From Neobacillus cucumis (GTDB taxonomy: Bacteria; Bacillota; Bacilli; Bacillales; Cytobacillaceae), in the NCBI RefSeq assembly GCF_016908975.1, contig NZ_JAFBEX010000012.1:1-64000 (forward strand): a DNA stretch of 64,000 nt, given 5' to 3'. A program made the position numbers and the translations under genes. The notes beneath the pieces are model-generated. The model saw only the letters and a program-made list of their open reading frames with translations. It was not told where the DNA came from and made no database searches. The first letter of the stretch is position 1, and each line of letters opens with the position of its first letter. This document shows positions 1 to 9,238 of the stretch, one piece after another.

Positions 1-24
1 CGTAAAATTTAATAATTTTATTAT

Positions 25-76
25 AAAACAAAAAAGCAGTTGAAAGGTCGATAAAATCTACCTTTCAACTGCTTAA
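25..76 (-). terminator. Rho-independent terminator downstream of dprA
   Basis: A perfect 13-bp stem (36-48 with 60-72, 11-nt loop) is followed, in the minus direction, by an uninterrupted run of six T and then a T-rich tract. It would end the dprA transcript after the repeat that lies between the dprA stop and this hairpin. Confidence 0.85.
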
Positions 77-90
77 AATGTGGACTTTTT

Positions 91-232
91 CAGTGCCCTC
101 GCTGAAGCGCCTGTGGGGTCTCCCCTGCCCCGTACTGCCGCAGGACATTGAAATTCTTCTTCGATTCCACCCACGCACGAAGAAAATGCGAGAGCATTTT
201 CGAGGAGTCGAGCGCCTTCCGCTCTAATCAAC
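91..232. repeat. Structured intergenic repeat, family A, copy 1 (left-truncated)
   Basis: GC-rich block sharing long identical segments with 9239-9428 and 39932-40059, including the core around CTGTGGGGTCTCCCCTGCC and the right end GCGCCTTCCGCTC..AATCAAC. It lacks the left arm seen in the other two copies, so it is truncated. It carries the extra module of about 61 bp that copy 2 has and copy 3 lacks. It lies in the dprA 3' region, before the terminator. Confidence 0.8.
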
Positions 233-264
233 TGGAGTATTAAAAAAATTTCATTTAACAGAAC

Positions 265-1167
265 CTATTCTTTAAATAGGGGGAGGTATTTTAATTCTTC
301 CAGGATATCCTTTGCACTTGTAACCAGTTTTGCCCCTTGCTGAATCAATTCATTCGTTCCTCCTGAGCAGGGATTAAAGATGCTTCCTGGCAAAGAAAAT
401 ACCTCACGTCCTTCATGGACCGCATAATTAGCGGTAATAAGCGATCCGCTTTTTCGCTTTGCTTCTATAATAAGTGTACCTGCAGATAAACCACTTATAA
501 TTCGATTACGAGCTGGAAAGTGCCACCTAAGGGGCTTGGTGTCAGGGGGATACTCCGAGAGGATTAGCTGCGTTTTCATCATATGTGTAGCAAGAGGAAT
601 ATTTTCCTTTGGATAGATATGATATAGACCACCCGCAATAACCGCAATAGTCCTTCCTCCTAGCCTGATTGTCTGTTCATGGGCAAGTGCATCAATCCCT
701 TTTGCTAAGCCGCTGACAATGACGAAATTATGTTCGATTAGCTCAGGAAAGATGAGGCGGATGGCATTTTTTCCGTATTGTGTTGCTTGACGAGATCCAA
801 CAACGGCTAGCATTGGTTCTGTTTTTAATAGTGATAGGTCACCTTTTGCATACAATACCCATGGTGGCTGATAAATTTCTTTCAATGCTCGCGGATATTC
901 CTTATCAAAAATCGTAATGACGGAAATTTCGTTGGTCTTATATTGGCGAATTTGTTCATGAATGGTGGCTTTAGGAATGGATGTTAAAGGTAATCGTGAA
1001 GACTCTTGGGGAATTGTTAACTGATTGGGCATTGGAGGAAAATGATAATGGAATTTAGAGTCAAGGGTTTGGAGTGTTGGATCTCTTTTGAGTAAATAAT
1101 AGACTTGGTTCCAAGTTATATTGGGGTAGTGCAATAAATGAACAAATTTTTCTTTAAACTCATCCAT
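265..1167 (-). CDS. dprA: DNA processing protein DprA (Smf family)
   Basis: DprA binds incoming single-stranded DNA during natural transformation and loads RecA on it (family knowledge). The 300-residue protein has the Rossmann-like DprA fold. Visible marks are the GSR loop near residue 125, the SGLAKGIDALAH segment near 152-163 and the GREVFSLPGSI stretch close to the C-terminus. I start at the ATG at 1167 because a GGAGGTTTC ribosome binding site sits just upstream; an in-frame extension to 1212 lacks one. It lies between sucD and a terminator, as in other Bacillus genomes where topA follows. Whether this strain is competent cannot be told from this gene. Confidence 0.93.
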   Translation of the reverse strand: MDEFKEKFVHLLHYPNITWNQVYYLLKRDPTLQTLDSKFHYHFPPMPNQLTIPQESSRLPLTSIPKATIHEQIRQYKTNEISVITIFDKEYPRALKEIYQPPWVLYAKGDLSLLKTEPMLAVVGSRQATQYGKNAIRLIFPELIEHNFVIVSGLAKGIDALAHEQTIRLGGRTIAVIAGGLYHIYPKENIPLATHMMKTQLILSEYPPDTKPLRWHFPARNRIISGLSAGTLIIEAKRKSGSLITANYAVHEGREVFSLPGSIFNPCSGGTNELIQQGAKLVTSAKDILEELKYLPLFKE

Positions 1168-1198
1168 AAAGAAACCTCCATTATTTTTATTAATCAAC

Positions 1199-1230
1199 AA
1201 ATAGCCCCCCAAGTTTTCGGGGGACTATTC
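1199..1230. terminator. Possible hairpin terminator between sucD and dprA
   Basis: An imperfect stem pairs AATAGCCCCC (1200-1209) with GGGGGACTATT (1219-1229). On the minus strand it is followed by only a weak T-rich run, so it may be the sucCD terminator or just a leader hairpin of dprA. Confidence 0.4.
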
Positions 1231-1256
1231 TGACAGGAACACTGATGAATATTAGT

Positions 1257-1436
1257 GTCTAGCTACAGACGCCATCGGCTCTATGGTCTACAGCCAATCC
1301 GTCGTGAAGGTTAAATAGCAACCTTCTCGCCGGCTTGTCTTATGCTTGGCTACAGGAAGCTATCGCTTTCTGTACGCATTAAGTTCGACTAAGTCTCCCT
1401 ATATCGCCGATAAACGGGCGTCTTCCGCTTTTCTAG
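1257..1436. repeat. Structured intergenic repeat, family B, copy 1
   Basis: Starts with TGTCTAGCTACAG and ends with TCTTCCGCTTTTCTAG, sharing AGCCAATCCGTC and AACCTTCTCGCCGGC with the copy at 8412-8541. The internal AAGGTT..AACCTT segment forms a hairpin. It fills the gap downstream of sucD. This copy has extra sequence in its right half (about 1360-1420) compared with copy 2. Confidence 0.75.
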
Positions 1437-2335
1437 TTCGTTTTACATTTTTCGTATAGGCCCTGCTCTTTTAATACTTCGATTAAAGTTTCACCCATTA
1501 CAGAAGGAGTATCAGCTACTTTAATGCCGCATTGGTTCATAATGCGAATCTTTTCGTCTGCTGTACCTTTTCCGCCCGAGATAATAGCACCTGCGTGTCC
1601 CATTCTTTTTCCAGGAGGGGCCGTACGACCGCCGATAAAGCCCACAACTGGTTTGGTCATGTTCGCTTTCACCCACTCAGCTGCTTCTTCCTCAGCAGTA
1701 CCACCAATTTCACCAATCATGATGACAGCGTAGGTTTCAGGATCTTCATTAAATGCCTTTAACACATCGATGAAGTTTGTACCATTTACTGGGTCTCCAC
1801 CAATTCCGACAGCAGTTGTTTGACCAATACCAGCTTGTGTCAATTGATGAACTGCCTCATATGTTAAGGTTCCAGACCGGGAAACAACACCGACATGACC
1901 TTTTGTATGGATATATCCAGGCATGATGCCAATTTTACATTCATCAGCTGTAATAACCCCAGGGCAGTTAGGACCTACTAAACGGGTCTTCTTGCCTTCC
2001 ATGTAACGCTTAACCTTTACCATGTCTAAAACTGGAATATGCTCTGTGATACAAATAACTAGATCTAGTTCAGCATCCACTGCTTCAATGATAGAATCTG
2101 CAGCAAATGGAGCAGGAACATAGATAACAGAGGCATTTGCACCTGTCGCTGCAACAGCGTCTCTAACTGTATTAAAAACAGGCACGCCTTCCACTTCCTG
2201 ACCAGCTTTACCAGGTGAAGTTCCACCGACAATTTTCGTACCATATTCAATCATTTGCTTTGTATGGAAACGGGCGGTACCGCCAGTAATTCCTTGAACA
2301 ATAACTTTTGTATCTTTATTAATAAAAACGCTCAC
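1433..2335 (-). CDS. sucD: Succinyl-CoA synthetase (ADP-forming), alpha subunit
   Basis: The alpha subunit of the TCA-cycle enzyme that converts succinyl-CoA to succinate with ATP formation; it works as a complex with SucC. The 300 residues match the usual length. An N-terminal CoA-binding Rossmann domain (GITGG at 16-20) is followed by the ligase domain with the phosphorylated histidine in [10 protein letters not shown] (His about 247). The start codon is GTG with GAAAGGGG upstream. It sits 23 bp after sucC and is surely co-transcribed with it; a family B repeat begins at its stop codon. Confidence 0.97.
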   Translation of the reverse strand: MSVFINKDTKVIVQGITGGTARFHTKQMIEYGTKIVGGTSPGKAGQEVEGVPVFNTVRDAVAATGANASVIYVPAPFAADSIIEAVDAELDLVICITEHIPVLDMVKVKRYMEGKKTRLVGPNCPGVITADECKIGIMPGYIHTKGHVGVVSRSGTLTYEAVHQLTQAGIGQTTAVGIGGDPVNGTNFIDVLKAFNEDPETYAVIMIGEIGGTAEEEAAEWVKANMTKPVVGFIGGRTAPPGKRMGHAGAIISGGKGTADEKIRIMNQCGIKVADTPSVMGETLIEVLKEQGLYEKCKTN

Positions 2336-2358
2336 GTGAATTCCCCTTTCTTCTGATC

Positions 2359-3519
2359 CTATTTAACTAATGAAACGATTTTTTGTGCACCGTCAGCCAT
2401 GGATTCTGCAGCAATAATTTCAACGTCCGACTCAGCAAGAATTTTCTTACCTAAGTCAACATTTGTTCCTTCTAAACGAACAACAAGTGGAACTGAAAGC
2501 CCAACCTGCTTAGCTGCTTCCACAACACCCTCGGCAATGACATCACACTTCATAATTCCACCAAAGATATTGACGAAAATACCTTTTACGTTTGGATCTG
2601 AAAGGATAATTTTAAATGCTTCTGTTACTTTCTCAGCTGTTGCACCGCCGCCAACATCAAGGAAGTTAGCAGGATCACCGCCATAATGCTTCACGATATC
2701 CATTGTAGCCATTGCAAGACCCGCACCATTAACCATACAGCCAATATTACCATCTAATGCAATATAGCTTAAATCATACTTTGATGCTTCAATTTCTTTC
2801 GCATCTTCTTCTTCTAAATCGCGATAAGCTAGGACGTCTTTTTGACGGTATAACGCATTTGAGTCAAAGTTTAATTTGGCATCTAATGCCATAACCTTGC
2901 CGTCTCCGGTCACCACTAATGGATTGATTTCCGCGATTGAACAATCTTTTTCAATATAAGCACTATATAAGCCCATCATGAACTTAACTGCTTGATTTAC
3001 TAATTCATTCGGAATATTAATATTGAAGGCAATACGACGTGCTTGGTATGGTTGCAAGCCGATAGCCGGATCGATTTCTTCTTTAAAAATTTTCTCAGGC
3101 GTTTTAGCAGCAACTTCTTCAATTTCTGTACCGCCTTCTTCAGATGCCATTAAAACGACACGTGAGGTTGCACGGTCTAATACTAGACCTATATAGTATT
3201 CTTTCTTAATGTCACAGCCTTCTTCAATTAGGAGGCGTTTAACTTCTTTACCCTCAGGACCGGTTTGGTGTGTAACTAGCGTTTTTCCTAGGATTTCATT
3301 TGCATATGTACGAACCTCGTCAAGGTTTTTCGCAACTTTAACCCCACCTGCTTTTCCTCGTCCGCCCGCATGAATTTGTGCTTTTACTACACATACTTGT
3401 GTTCCTAGTTCTTTAGCAGCTTCCACTGCTTCTTCAACCGTGAATGCCACTTTTCCATTTGGAACAGCTACCCCAAATTGCTTGAGGATCTCTTTCCCTT
3501 GATACTCATGGATATTCAT
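2359..3519 (-). CDS. sucC: Succinyl-CoA synthetase (ADP-forming), beta subunit
   Basis: The 386-residue beta subunit carries the ATP-grasp nucleotide-binding domain (N-terminal, with the glycine-rich [12 protein letters not shown] loop near 45-60) and the C-terminal CoA-ligase domain ([17 protein letters not shown]). With SucD it forms the heteromeric enzyme. I chose the ATG at 3519 ([10 protein letters not shown], the universal SucC start) with a strong AGGAGG site. It is the first gene of the sucCD operon and is preceded by a good sigma-A promoter and two cre-like boxes, which suggests glucose repression through CcpA (inference). Confidence 0.97.
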   Translation of the reverse strand: MNIHEYQGKEILKQFGVAVPNGKVAFTVEEAVEAAKELGTQVCVVKAQIHAGGRGKAGGVKVAKNLDEVRTYANEILGKTLVTHQTGPEGKEVKRLLIEEGCDIKKEYYIGLVLDRATSRVVLMASEEGGTEIEEVAAKTPEKIFKEEIDPAIGLQPYQARRIAFNINIPNELVNQAVKFMMGLYSAYIEKDCSIAEINPLVVTGDGKVMALDAKLNFDSNALYRQKDVLAYRDLEEEDAKEIEASKYDLSYIALDGNIGCMVNGAGLAMATMDIVKHYGGDPANFLDVGGGATAEKVTEAFKIILSDPNVKGIFVNIFGGIMKCDVIAEGVVEAAKQVGLSVPLVVRLEGTNVDLGKKILAESDVEIIAAESMADGAQKIVSLVK

Positions 3520-3551
3520 TTCCCATCCTCCTATCAAACTCTTCAAAAAAT

Positions 3552-3565
3552 TGACTCCGTTTTCA
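3552..3565. promoter_or_regulatory. Candidate cre (CcpA) box at the sucC start site
   Basis: On the minus strand it reads TGAAAACGGAGTCA and matches the consensus TGWAANCGNTNWCA at all but one position. It covers the expected transcription start of the sucC promoter, where bound CcpA would block initiation. Confidence 0.5.
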
Positions 3566-3593
3566 TTTTATATAATGACTGAAACCTTGTCTA
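3565..3593 (-). promoter_or_regulatory. sigma-A promoter of sucCD
   Basis: -35 TAGACA (3588-3593), 17-bp spacer, -10 TAAAAT (3565-3570), each one mismatch from consensus. It lies about 46 bp upstream of the sucC start codon. Confidence 0.7.
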
Positions 3594-3649
3594 CCATAAA
3601 GTATAAAAATTATACTCATCTTTAAAATATTCAGAAAAGCAGGCTATAA

Positions 3650-3663
3650 AGAAACCGTTTTCA
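3650..3663. promoter_or_regulatory. Candidate upstream cre (CcpA) box of sucCD
   Basis: Minus-strand TGAAAACGGTTTCT matches the cre consensus except the last base. It lies about 90 bp upstream of the expected sucC start site, so it may help or be fortuitous. Confidence 0.4.
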
Positions 3664-3702
3664 TTGGTTTTTTTCACCTTTTTATTTTTTCTTACGATAA
3701 TA

Positions 3703-3730
3703 AAAAAACAGGTAAAAACCTGTTTTTTTA
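3703..3730 (-). terminator. Terminator after rnhB
   Basis: AAAAACAGGT / ACCTGTTTTTTT hairpin with a 4-nt loop and T-runs in both directions, directly after the rnhB stop codon. It can act on either strand. Confidence 0.85.
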
Positions 3731-3731
3731 T

Positions 3732-4511
3732 TTAACTTATTATAGTGATATAGTCCTTAATAGGAGCAAAACTTCTTCGATGATAAGGTGTAATACCGTA
3801 TTGTTTAATTGCTTCAAGATGTTCTCTTGTCCCATAACCCATATTTTGCTGAAAACCATATACAGGATAACTTACAGATAGCTCCTTCATTAACTCGTCT
3901 CTTGCTACCTTTGCAACAATGGAGGCAGCCGCAATTGAAATGCTTTTTGCATCCCCTTTAATGATTGATTCCGTAGGATACGGCGTTTCAAGCTTCATTG
4001 CATCAATTAATAAAAAATCAGGCTTTGGTCCAAGCGAGACAATGGCTGCTTTCATTGCCTTTTTAGTGGCTTCATAAATATTTATCGCGTCAATTTCATC
4101 AGCCTGTATCATTGCCACATTATAAGAGATTGCTTCTTTTTTAATAATCTCGGCAAATTCCTGCCGTTTTTTTTCGGTAAGTTTCTTGGAATCATCTATC
4201 CCAGCTAAGTAAAAATCTTCAGGTAAAATAACCGCAGCCGCAACAACTGGTCCTGCAAGCGGTCCCCTACCAACTTCGTCCACTCCTGCGATAAAACGAA
4301 ACCCTTGTGCACGGACCTTTCGTTCATATTGATTCATTTCCAGAAACTTTTCCTGAAGACGCTTTTCATGCTCTCGTTGTTTTTTCCATTTGGCTAAGGA
4401 TTGCTGTACACCTTTTCGATCATCATTGTAAAGATCTACTATAAACGAATCTGTTTCATCTAAAATAGCAGATAGTTTTTGCTCTATTTGGGCAATTGAT
4501 AGTTTCTCCAT
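3732..4511 (-). CDS. rnhB: Ribonuclease HII
   Basis: Cleaves the RNA strand of RNA-DNA hybrids and nicks at single ribonucleotides in DNA; cytoplasmic. The 259-residue protein has the type 2 RNase H signature GVDEVGRGPLAG near residues 76-87 (catalytic Asp-Glu) and a further conserved Asp in LLIDAMKL near 170. The first 70 residues are the N-terminal extension typical of Firmicutes RNase HII. A GGTG site precedes the ATG. It follows rbgA with a terminator hairpin between them. The ylqG/ylqH genes that separate it from sucC in B. subtilis are absent here. Confidence 0.96.
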   Translation of the reverse strand: MEKLSIAQIEQKLSAILDETDSFIVDLYNDDRKGVQQSLAKWKKQREHEKRLQEKFLEMNQYERKVRAQGFRFIAGVDEVGRGPLAGPVVAAAVILPEDFYLAGIDDSKKLTEKKRQEFAEIIKKEAISYNVAMIQADEIDAINIYEATKKAMKAAIVSLGPKPDFLLIDAMKLETPYPTESIIKGDAKSISIAAASIVAKVARDELMKELSVSYPVYGFQQNMGYGTREHLEAIKQYGITPYHRRSFAPIKDYITIIS

Positions 4512-4536
4512 TTGTAGTCACCTTGTTTATTAATGA

Positions 4537-4566
4537 AAAAATCAAGCCCTCCATTTGGAGAGCTCC
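4537..4566 (-). terminator. Terminator after rbgA
   Basis: AGCTCTCC (minus strand) pairs with GGAGGGCT across a 4-nt loop, with one G-U pair, followed by TGATTTTTT. It separates rbgA from rnhB. Confidence 0.75.
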
Positions 4567-4569
4567 TTT

Positions 4570-5445
4570 TTATTGTTCATTTTCTACTGGTACTTGAATA
4601 TCTATTGGTCTTTCAAACGTAAGTGGACCGAATTTCTCGGAACGGATTTCTCTAATAACTAATTCCGCCACTTTATCATAATCGACCATACCACCGCCCA
4701 TTAAACAGCCTCTGAGTACGCCTATATGATCAAATAATGCCACAATATCATCCGGAATTTTCTCAAGTTTGTAGCGCTCTTGTAATCGTTTTGGATAAGC
4801 CTTTTCTAAAAAGCGCATCGTGTAAACCGTTAAATCTTGCAAATTTAATAAAGTATCTTTTATAGCCCCCGTGATCGCCAACTTCATACCTACTTCTTGG
4901 TCCTCAAATTTAGGCCATAAAATCCCTGGAGTATCGAGCAGCTCCATTTCTTTCCCTACTTTAATCCATTGCTGTGATTTCGTTACGCCGGGAGTATTTC
5001 CAGTTTTAGCGATATTTTTCTTTGCCAGTCGATTGATAAGCGTAGACTTTCCAGCATTCGGTATCCCGACAATCATGGCGCGAATCGCTCTAGGTTTTAC
5101 TCCTTTTGCTTTTAGCCGATCAAATTTCTCTTTAAGAATTTCATTTGATGCTTGGACAATATTTTTCATGCCTTCGCCTGCTTGAGAATTGATTGCAAGT
5201 GCTTTGATTCCCTTTTCAGCAAAATAAGCAATCCATTCTTTTGTAACCTCTTTATCGGCCATATCTGCCTTATTTAAGAGGACAAGCCTTGGTTTATGCT
5301 GGATTATTTCATCAATCATTGGATTCCTAGAGGAATAAGGGATTCTTGCATCCACCAATTCAAAAATAATATCCACCAGCTTTAACTTTTCCGTGACCTC
5401 TCTGCGAGCCTTGGCCATATGGCCTGGAAACCATTGAATCGTCAA
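4570..5445 (-). CDS. rbgA: Ribosome biogenesis GTPase RbgA (YlqF)
   Basis: A circularly permuted GTPase needed for late 50S subunit assembly, including uL16 incorporation (known from B. subtilis). The permuted order is visible: G4 NKADM near residue 58, then G1 GIPNAGKST near 128, then G3 DTPG near 173, with a C-terminal helical RNA-binding domain. The 291 residues are of normal length. The start is TTG, supported by GGAGGCGGG at good spacing and by the family N-terminus [11 protein letters not shown]. It follows lepB by 27 bp. Confidence 0.96.
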   Translation of the reverse strand: MTIQWFPGHMAKARREVTEKLKLVDIIFELVDARIPYSSRNPMIDEIIQHKPRLVLLNKADMADKEVTKEWIAYFAEKGIKALAINSQAGEGMKNIVQASNEILKEKFDRLKAKGVKPRAIRAMIVGIPNAGKSTLINRLAKKNIAKTGNTPGVTKSQQWIKVGKEMELLDTPGILWPKFEDQEVGMKLAITGAIKDTLLNLQDLTVYTMRFLEKAYPKRLQERYKLEKIPDDIVALFDHIGVLRGCLMGGGMVDYDKVAELVIREIRSEKFGPLTFERPIDIQVPVENEQ

Positions 5446-5472
5446 AGTCCCGCCTCCTTTTAAAAGCTTAAA

Positions 5473-6042
5473 CTATTTTCCATCTACACTAAGAATATGG
5501 GCATCCTTTAAAGGCCAATAGACCACACTTGTTTTCCCAATAACCTTGCTCATCGGAATAGTTCCAATATGTCTGGAATCTTTACTAAAGCGGCGATTAT
5601 CACCCATTACAAATAATTCGCCTTTAGGAACCGTTGTACGGCCAATTTTTTCTTTTAAAGTGAAAGAACCTGTTAACGGACCATCTTCTACTTGTTTCTT
5701 ATATTCATCCAAATAAGGCTCTTTATACGCTTTTCCATTTATATATAAGACATCATCCTTATACTCAAGCGTATCGCCTGGAAGCCCTATTACACGCTTT
5801 ATGTAATCCTTACCTTCCGGGGCATGAAAAACAATAATATCAAATCGTTTTGGCTCCCCAATTTTATAACTGAATTTATTCACAATCATTCTGTCTTGAT
5901 CCTTTAATGTCGGCATCATGGATAGACCGTCAACTACAATTGGGGCAAAAAGAAAATATCGAATGACTGCAGCGAGAGCTACCGCAATCAATAATGCTTT
6001 CGTCCATTCCCAAAGTTCATTTTTCTTCTTCTTTTCTGTCAT
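5473..6042 (-). CDS. lepB: Type I signal peptidase
   Basis: A membrane serine protease that removes signal peptides from secreted proteins. The 189-residue protein has a cytoplasmic Lys-rich N-terminus, one membrane segment (about 12-33) and the extracytoplasmic catalytic domain with Ser in DGLSMMPT (about 41) and Lys in DYIKRVIGLPGD (about 82), plus the GDNRRFSKDSRHIG box. I start at the ATG at 6042 with GGTGGGG upstream. B. subtilis has several sip paralogues; which one this equals cannot be decided, so I use the generic symbol. The position next to rbgA and rplS is conserved in Bacillaceae. Confidence 0.95.
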   Translation of the reverse strand: MTEKKKKNELWEWTKALLIAVALAAVIRYFLFAPIVVDGLSMMPTLKDQDRMIVNKFSYKIGEPKRFDIIVFHAPEGKDYIKRVIGLPGDTLEYKDDVLYINGKAYKEPYLDEYKKQVEDGPLTGSFTLKEKIGRTTVPKGELFVMGDNRRFSKDSRHIGTIPMSKVIGKTSVVYWPLKDAHILSVDGK

Positions 6043-6182
6043 TATATTCCCCACCAATCACTATTAAAAAATGTCTTACAACCTATTTTACAAAAGTTGA
6101 CCATAATTAACACGATGGGCTGATTTTTTTAACCAAACTTTAATATTTTGTTCCAAAATCTGTGGAACCATTCGAAAAAGAA

Positions 6183-6213
6183 TAAAAAAAGAGCCTGCTT
6201 TTGAGCAAGCCCT
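6183..6213 (-). terminator. Terminator after rplS
   Basis: A 10-bp stem with two G-U pairs (6190-6199 with 6204-6213, loop of 4) and a run of seven T on the minus strand, a few bases downstream of the rplS stop. Confidence 0.85.
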
Positions 6214-6228
6214 TTTTCTTGGTTCTTA

Positions 6229-6573
6229 TTATCGAATCTCTTTAATTCTAGCTTTTTTACCACGAAGGTTACGCAAGTAGTAAAGCTTAGCACGGCGAAC
6301 TTTACCGCGGCGAATTACTTCAAGCTTCGCAATTTTTGGTGTGTGTACTGGGAAAGTACGCTCAACGCCTACTCCGTAAGAAACTTTACGTACTGTAAAA
6401 GTTTCGCTAATTCCACCACCACGACGCTTAATCACTACACCTTCAAATAACTGAATACGCTCACGAGTACCCTCGACAACCTTTACGTGTACACGTACAG
6501 TGTCACCAGGACGGAAAGCAGGAAGATCAGTACGAAGTTGTTCTTGTGTGATTTCTTTAATTAATTGTTGCAT
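6229..6573 (-). CDS. rplS: 50S ribosomal protein L19
   Basis: Ribosomal protein bL19, at the 30S-50S interface. The 114 residues begin [12 protein letters not shown] and include the basic core [15 protein letters not shown] and the C-terminus [10 protein letters not shown], all typical. The ATG at 6573 has GGAAGGAGTTG upstream; the longer in-frame start at 6603 has no such support. It is the last gene of the trmD group but has its own promoter within the 145-bp gap after trmD. Confidence 0.97.
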   Translation of the reverse strand: MQQLIKEITQEQLRTDLPAFRPGDTVRVHVKVVEGTRERIQLFEGVVIKRRGGGISETFTVRKVSYGVGVERTFPVHTPKIAKLEVIRRGKVRRAKLYYLRNLRGKKARIKEIR

Positions 6574-6687
6574 CGTTTTCAACTCCTTCCAACAGATGCT
6601 CATGCATATCTACTTTCGATTACATTGCAGCGGAACATCGTTTTAAGACCACAATCTGAAAAACATCAGTTCTGAGTCACAAGTAGT

Positions 6688-6716
6688 ATCATAACATAAT
6701 AATAACGAGCCTGCAA
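6688..6716 (-). promoter_or_regulatory. Candidate sigma-A promoter of rplS
   Basis: -35 TTGCAG (6711-6716), 17-bp spacer, -10 TATGAT (6688-6693). The resulting leader of roughly 110 nt is long enough to carry an L19-type autoregulatory structure, which I cannot confirm. Confidence 0.55.
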
Positions 6717-6718
6717 TA

Positions 6719-7462
6719 TTACTCATAATCTTTTTTTACTTCTTTCAGCCATTTTTCTTGTTCTTTTGTTAGTTCCATTTTATCCAATAAATCAGGTCGT
6801 CTTAAAAGCGTCCGGCGTAACGCCTCTTTATTGCGCCACTCTTCAATAAGCTTATGATTACCTGAAAGTAAGACATCAGGAACCTTCAACCCGCGAAAAT
6901 CAGCTGGTCGTGTATAATGAGGATGTTCTAGCAGCCCTGTACTAAACGAGTCTTTCTGATGAGACTCCGCGTTTCCTAATACCTCTGGCAAAAGTCGGAC
7001 AACACTATCGACTACCACCATTGCCCCGAGTTCTCCTCCCGTTAACACATAGTCGCCAATCGAAATTTCGTCTGTGACAACATGTTCCCGTATCCGTTCA
7101 TCATATCCTTCATAATGACCGCAGATAAAAATTAAGTGCTCTTCCTTCGCCAATTCTTCTGCTTTACGCTGTTCGTAGCGTTCTCCTTGAGGACAAAGGA
7201 GAATCACCCTTGGATTTTTACTTTTTGCTTGTTCCCTAAGTGATGTTACCGCATCGAAGATTGGTTGTGGTTTTAGCACCATGCCTGCCCCGCCGCCGTA
7301 TGGATAATCATCTACTGTTGAGTGTTTATTATCTGCAAAATCACGGAAATTCACGACATTATAGCGAACAGCTGATTTCTCAGCAGCTTTTTGTAAAATA
7401 GAATGACCGAAAACTCCGGCAAACATCTCCGGAAATAACGTCAAGATATCAATCTGCATCAT
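6719..7462 (-). CDS. trmD: tRNA (guanine37-N1)-methyltransferase
   Basis: Methylates G37 next to the anticodon with S-adenosylmethionine, which prevents +1 frameshifting. The 247 residues have the SPOUT trefoil-knot motifs: [13 protein letters not shown] near 57-69, [12 protein letters not shown] near 113-124 and [11 protein letters not shown] near 132-142. Its start overlaps the rimM stop (ATGA), so translation is probably coupled. The two consecutive ATG codons leave a one-residue start ambiguity. Confidence 0.97.
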   Translation of the reverse strand: MMQIDILTLFPEMFAGVFGHSILQKAAEKSAVRYNVVNFRDFADNKHSTVDDYPYGGGAGMVLKPQPIFDAVTSLREQAKSKNPRVILLCPQGERYEQRKAEELAKEEHLIFICGHYEGYDERIREHVVTDEISIGDYVLTGGELGAMVVVDSVVRLLPEVLGNAESHQKDSFSTGLLEHPHYTRPADFRGLKVPDVLLSGNHKLIEEWRNKEALRRTLLRRPDLLDKMELTKEQEKWLKEVKKDYE

Positions 7463-7977
7463 GAAAGTAATCCTTCCATAGGATCAATAATGATGACTTT
7501 TTCCTTTACATCGACTTTCTTTACTACTTCATGAATATAAGGGATTAAGACATCTTTGCCACCCTTGCCTTTTACAACCCAAACATCATTTGCCCCAGGA
7601 GAGAGAATTTCCGTTACTTTTCCGATTTCCTCTCCTTTTGTGGTCGCGACCAAACAGCCGATAATTTCATGATAATAGAATTCATCATCTTCTAATTCAT
7701 CTAGTTGTGTTTCAGGTACCTTTAGAATACCTTCTTTGAATTTTTCCACATCATTGATATTATTGTACCCTTCAAAAGTAAGTAACTCGAAATTCTTATG
7801 GGTCCGGTGGCTTTTGACTGTGAGTTCAATTGGTGTATTGGATTTTGGCATAAATAAATAGAGAATATTCCCAGACTTATACCGTTTTTCAGGAAAATCT
7901 GTTTTGGATATAACCCGTACCTCGCCTTTAATCCCTTGTGTATTAACGATTTTTCCGACATTAAACCATTTTTCCAT
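7459..7977 (-). CDS. rimM: 16S rRNA maturation protein RimM
   Basis: Assists 30S maturation, binding protein S19 and the 3' domain of 16S rRNA. The 172 residues show the N-terminal RimM beta-barrel ([16 protein letters not shown]) and the C-terminal PRC-barrel ([18 protein letters not shown]). A GGTGAAG site precedes the ATG. It lies between ylqD and trmD, the order seen throughout Bacillus. Confidence 0.96.
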   Translation of the reverse strand: MEKWFNVGKIVNTQGIKGEVRVISKTDFPEKRYKSGNILYLFMPKSNTPIELTVKSHRTHKNFELLTFEGYNNINDVEKFKEGILKVPETQLDELEDDEFYYHEIIGCLVATTKGEEIGKVTEILSPGANDVWVVKGKGGKDVLIPYIHEVVKKVDVKEKVIIIDPMEGLLS

Positions 7978-7990
7978 ATGTCTTCACCTT

Positions 7991-8377
7991 CTATCTAATT
8001 TCCTTTACAATACCGTCCTCAATAATGATGGTCGATTGTCCCATTTTCTCGTCCCACTGGTCACCAACATTTACTTCAATGAGTGCCTGAACTTCTCTTT
8101 CCTGTATTTCACTACCTAATGGTAGGGTATGTAATTGTTCGATTTGAAACTCAAAAAGCTTTATTTTTTCTTTACGCATTTGTATTTCTTTTTCAAATTT
8201 TTGCTTTAATGTTTCAGGCGAAAAATTTTTTGTTTTCTCCAAACGCTTGTGCTCAAATAAAAGTTGATCACATTCCTTTTTGAGCTCTAGTAATTTCCTA
8301 TGAAACATTTCAAAAAGCTGTTCCTTACTTTTTTCTGTCACGACCTGCTTCACCACAACAGTTTGAATAAGCTGCAT
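7991..8377 (-). CDS. ylqD: YlqD family protein of unknown function
   Basis: A 128-residue protein matching Bacillus YlqD in start (MQLIQTVVVKQVVT), length and position between khpA and rimM. The middle (about 15-75) is rich in Lys, Glu and Leu and looks like an alpha-helical coiled coil; the C-terminal part (VNVGDQWDEKMGQSTIIIEDGIVKEI) looks like a small beta domain. It has no signal peptide or membrane segment. A GGGAGGCGG site supports the ATG. The function is not known and I infer none beyond likely co-expression with rimM and trmD. Confidence 0.88.
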   Translation of the reverse strand: MQLIQTVVVKQVVTEKSKEQLFEMFHRKLLELKKECDQLLFEHKRLEKTKNFSPETLKQKFEKEIQMRKEKIKLFEFQIEQLHTLPLGSEIQEREVQALIEVNVGDQWDEKMGQSTIIIEDGIVKEIR

Positions 8378-8411
8378 TTAACATCCCGCCTCCCTGTGTT
8401 CTATAGAACTA

Positions 8412-8541
8412 CGAGAATTGTCTAGCTACAGCGCCTAGGGGCTCTTAGGTCTAAGCCAATCCGTCAAGAAGGTTAAAAAGCAACCTTCTCGCCGGCTCGT
8501 CTGTAGCCTTACGCCCCTGAGCATGGCGCTTCCGCTTTTCT
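8412..8541. repeat. Structured intergenic repeat, family B, copy 2
   Basis: Compact copy of about 130 bp: CGAGAATTGTCTAGCTACAG at the left, an internal GAAGGTT..AACCTTC hairpin, and GGCGCTTCCGCTTTTCTGG at the right. The ends are partly complementary (AGCGCCTAGGGGC / GCCCCTGAGCATGGCGCT), so transcribed RNA would fold into a closed structure. It lies between the khpA terminator and ylqD. Confidence 0.8.
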
Positions 8542-8546
8542 GGTAG

Positions 8547-8577
8547 CAAAAAAGGGAGGAATGAATCCCTCCCTTTT
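8547..8577 (-). terminator. Terminator after khpA
   Basis: Stem AAAGGGAGG / CCTCCCTTT with an 8-nt loop, followed on the minus strand by further T residues. It ends the rpsP-khpA transcript before ylqD. Confidence 0.85.
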
Positions 8578-8593
8578 ATCTAGATGCAAAAAG

Positions 8594-8824
8594 CTATTCA
8601 CCAATTTCTAGAAAAATTTTCTTTTGTTGTGATGATCCTGCTGCATATACAACAGTTCTAATGGCCTTTGCAACACGCCCTTGTTTGCCGATTACTTTTC
8701 CCATATCCGTTTTATTAACGGATAATTGATAGGTAACACGGTGTTCATCTTCTAAGACATTCACACGAACATCTTCAGGAAAATCAACAAGAGGCTTAAC
8801 AATCGTTTCGATTAATTGTTTCAT
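8594..8824 (-). CDS. khpA: KH-domain RNA-binding protein KhpA (YlqC)
   Basis: A 76-residue single type II KH domain with the GKQGR loop (GKVIGKQGRVAKAIR near 40-54). In Firmicutes KhpA pairs with KhpB (Jag) to bind RNA and affects cell elongation and division. I start at the ATG at 8824; an in-frame TTG two codons earlier is possible. Neither has a clear Shine-Dalgarno site, so translation may depend on coupling to rpsP, whose stop lies 14 bp upstream. Confidence 0.92.
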   Translation of the reverse strand: MKQLIETIVKPLVDFPEDVRVNVLEDEHRVTYQLSVNKTDMGKVIGKQGRVAKAIRTVVYAAGSSQQKKIFLEIGE

Positions 8825-8838
8825 AATCAATCAGGCTA

Positions 8839-9179
<341 letters not shown>

Positions 9180-9238
9180 GTGTTTTTTCTTTACAACCAG
9201 TATTACCAAATTTTTGCAGTTTAAACTTAAATAGACTT

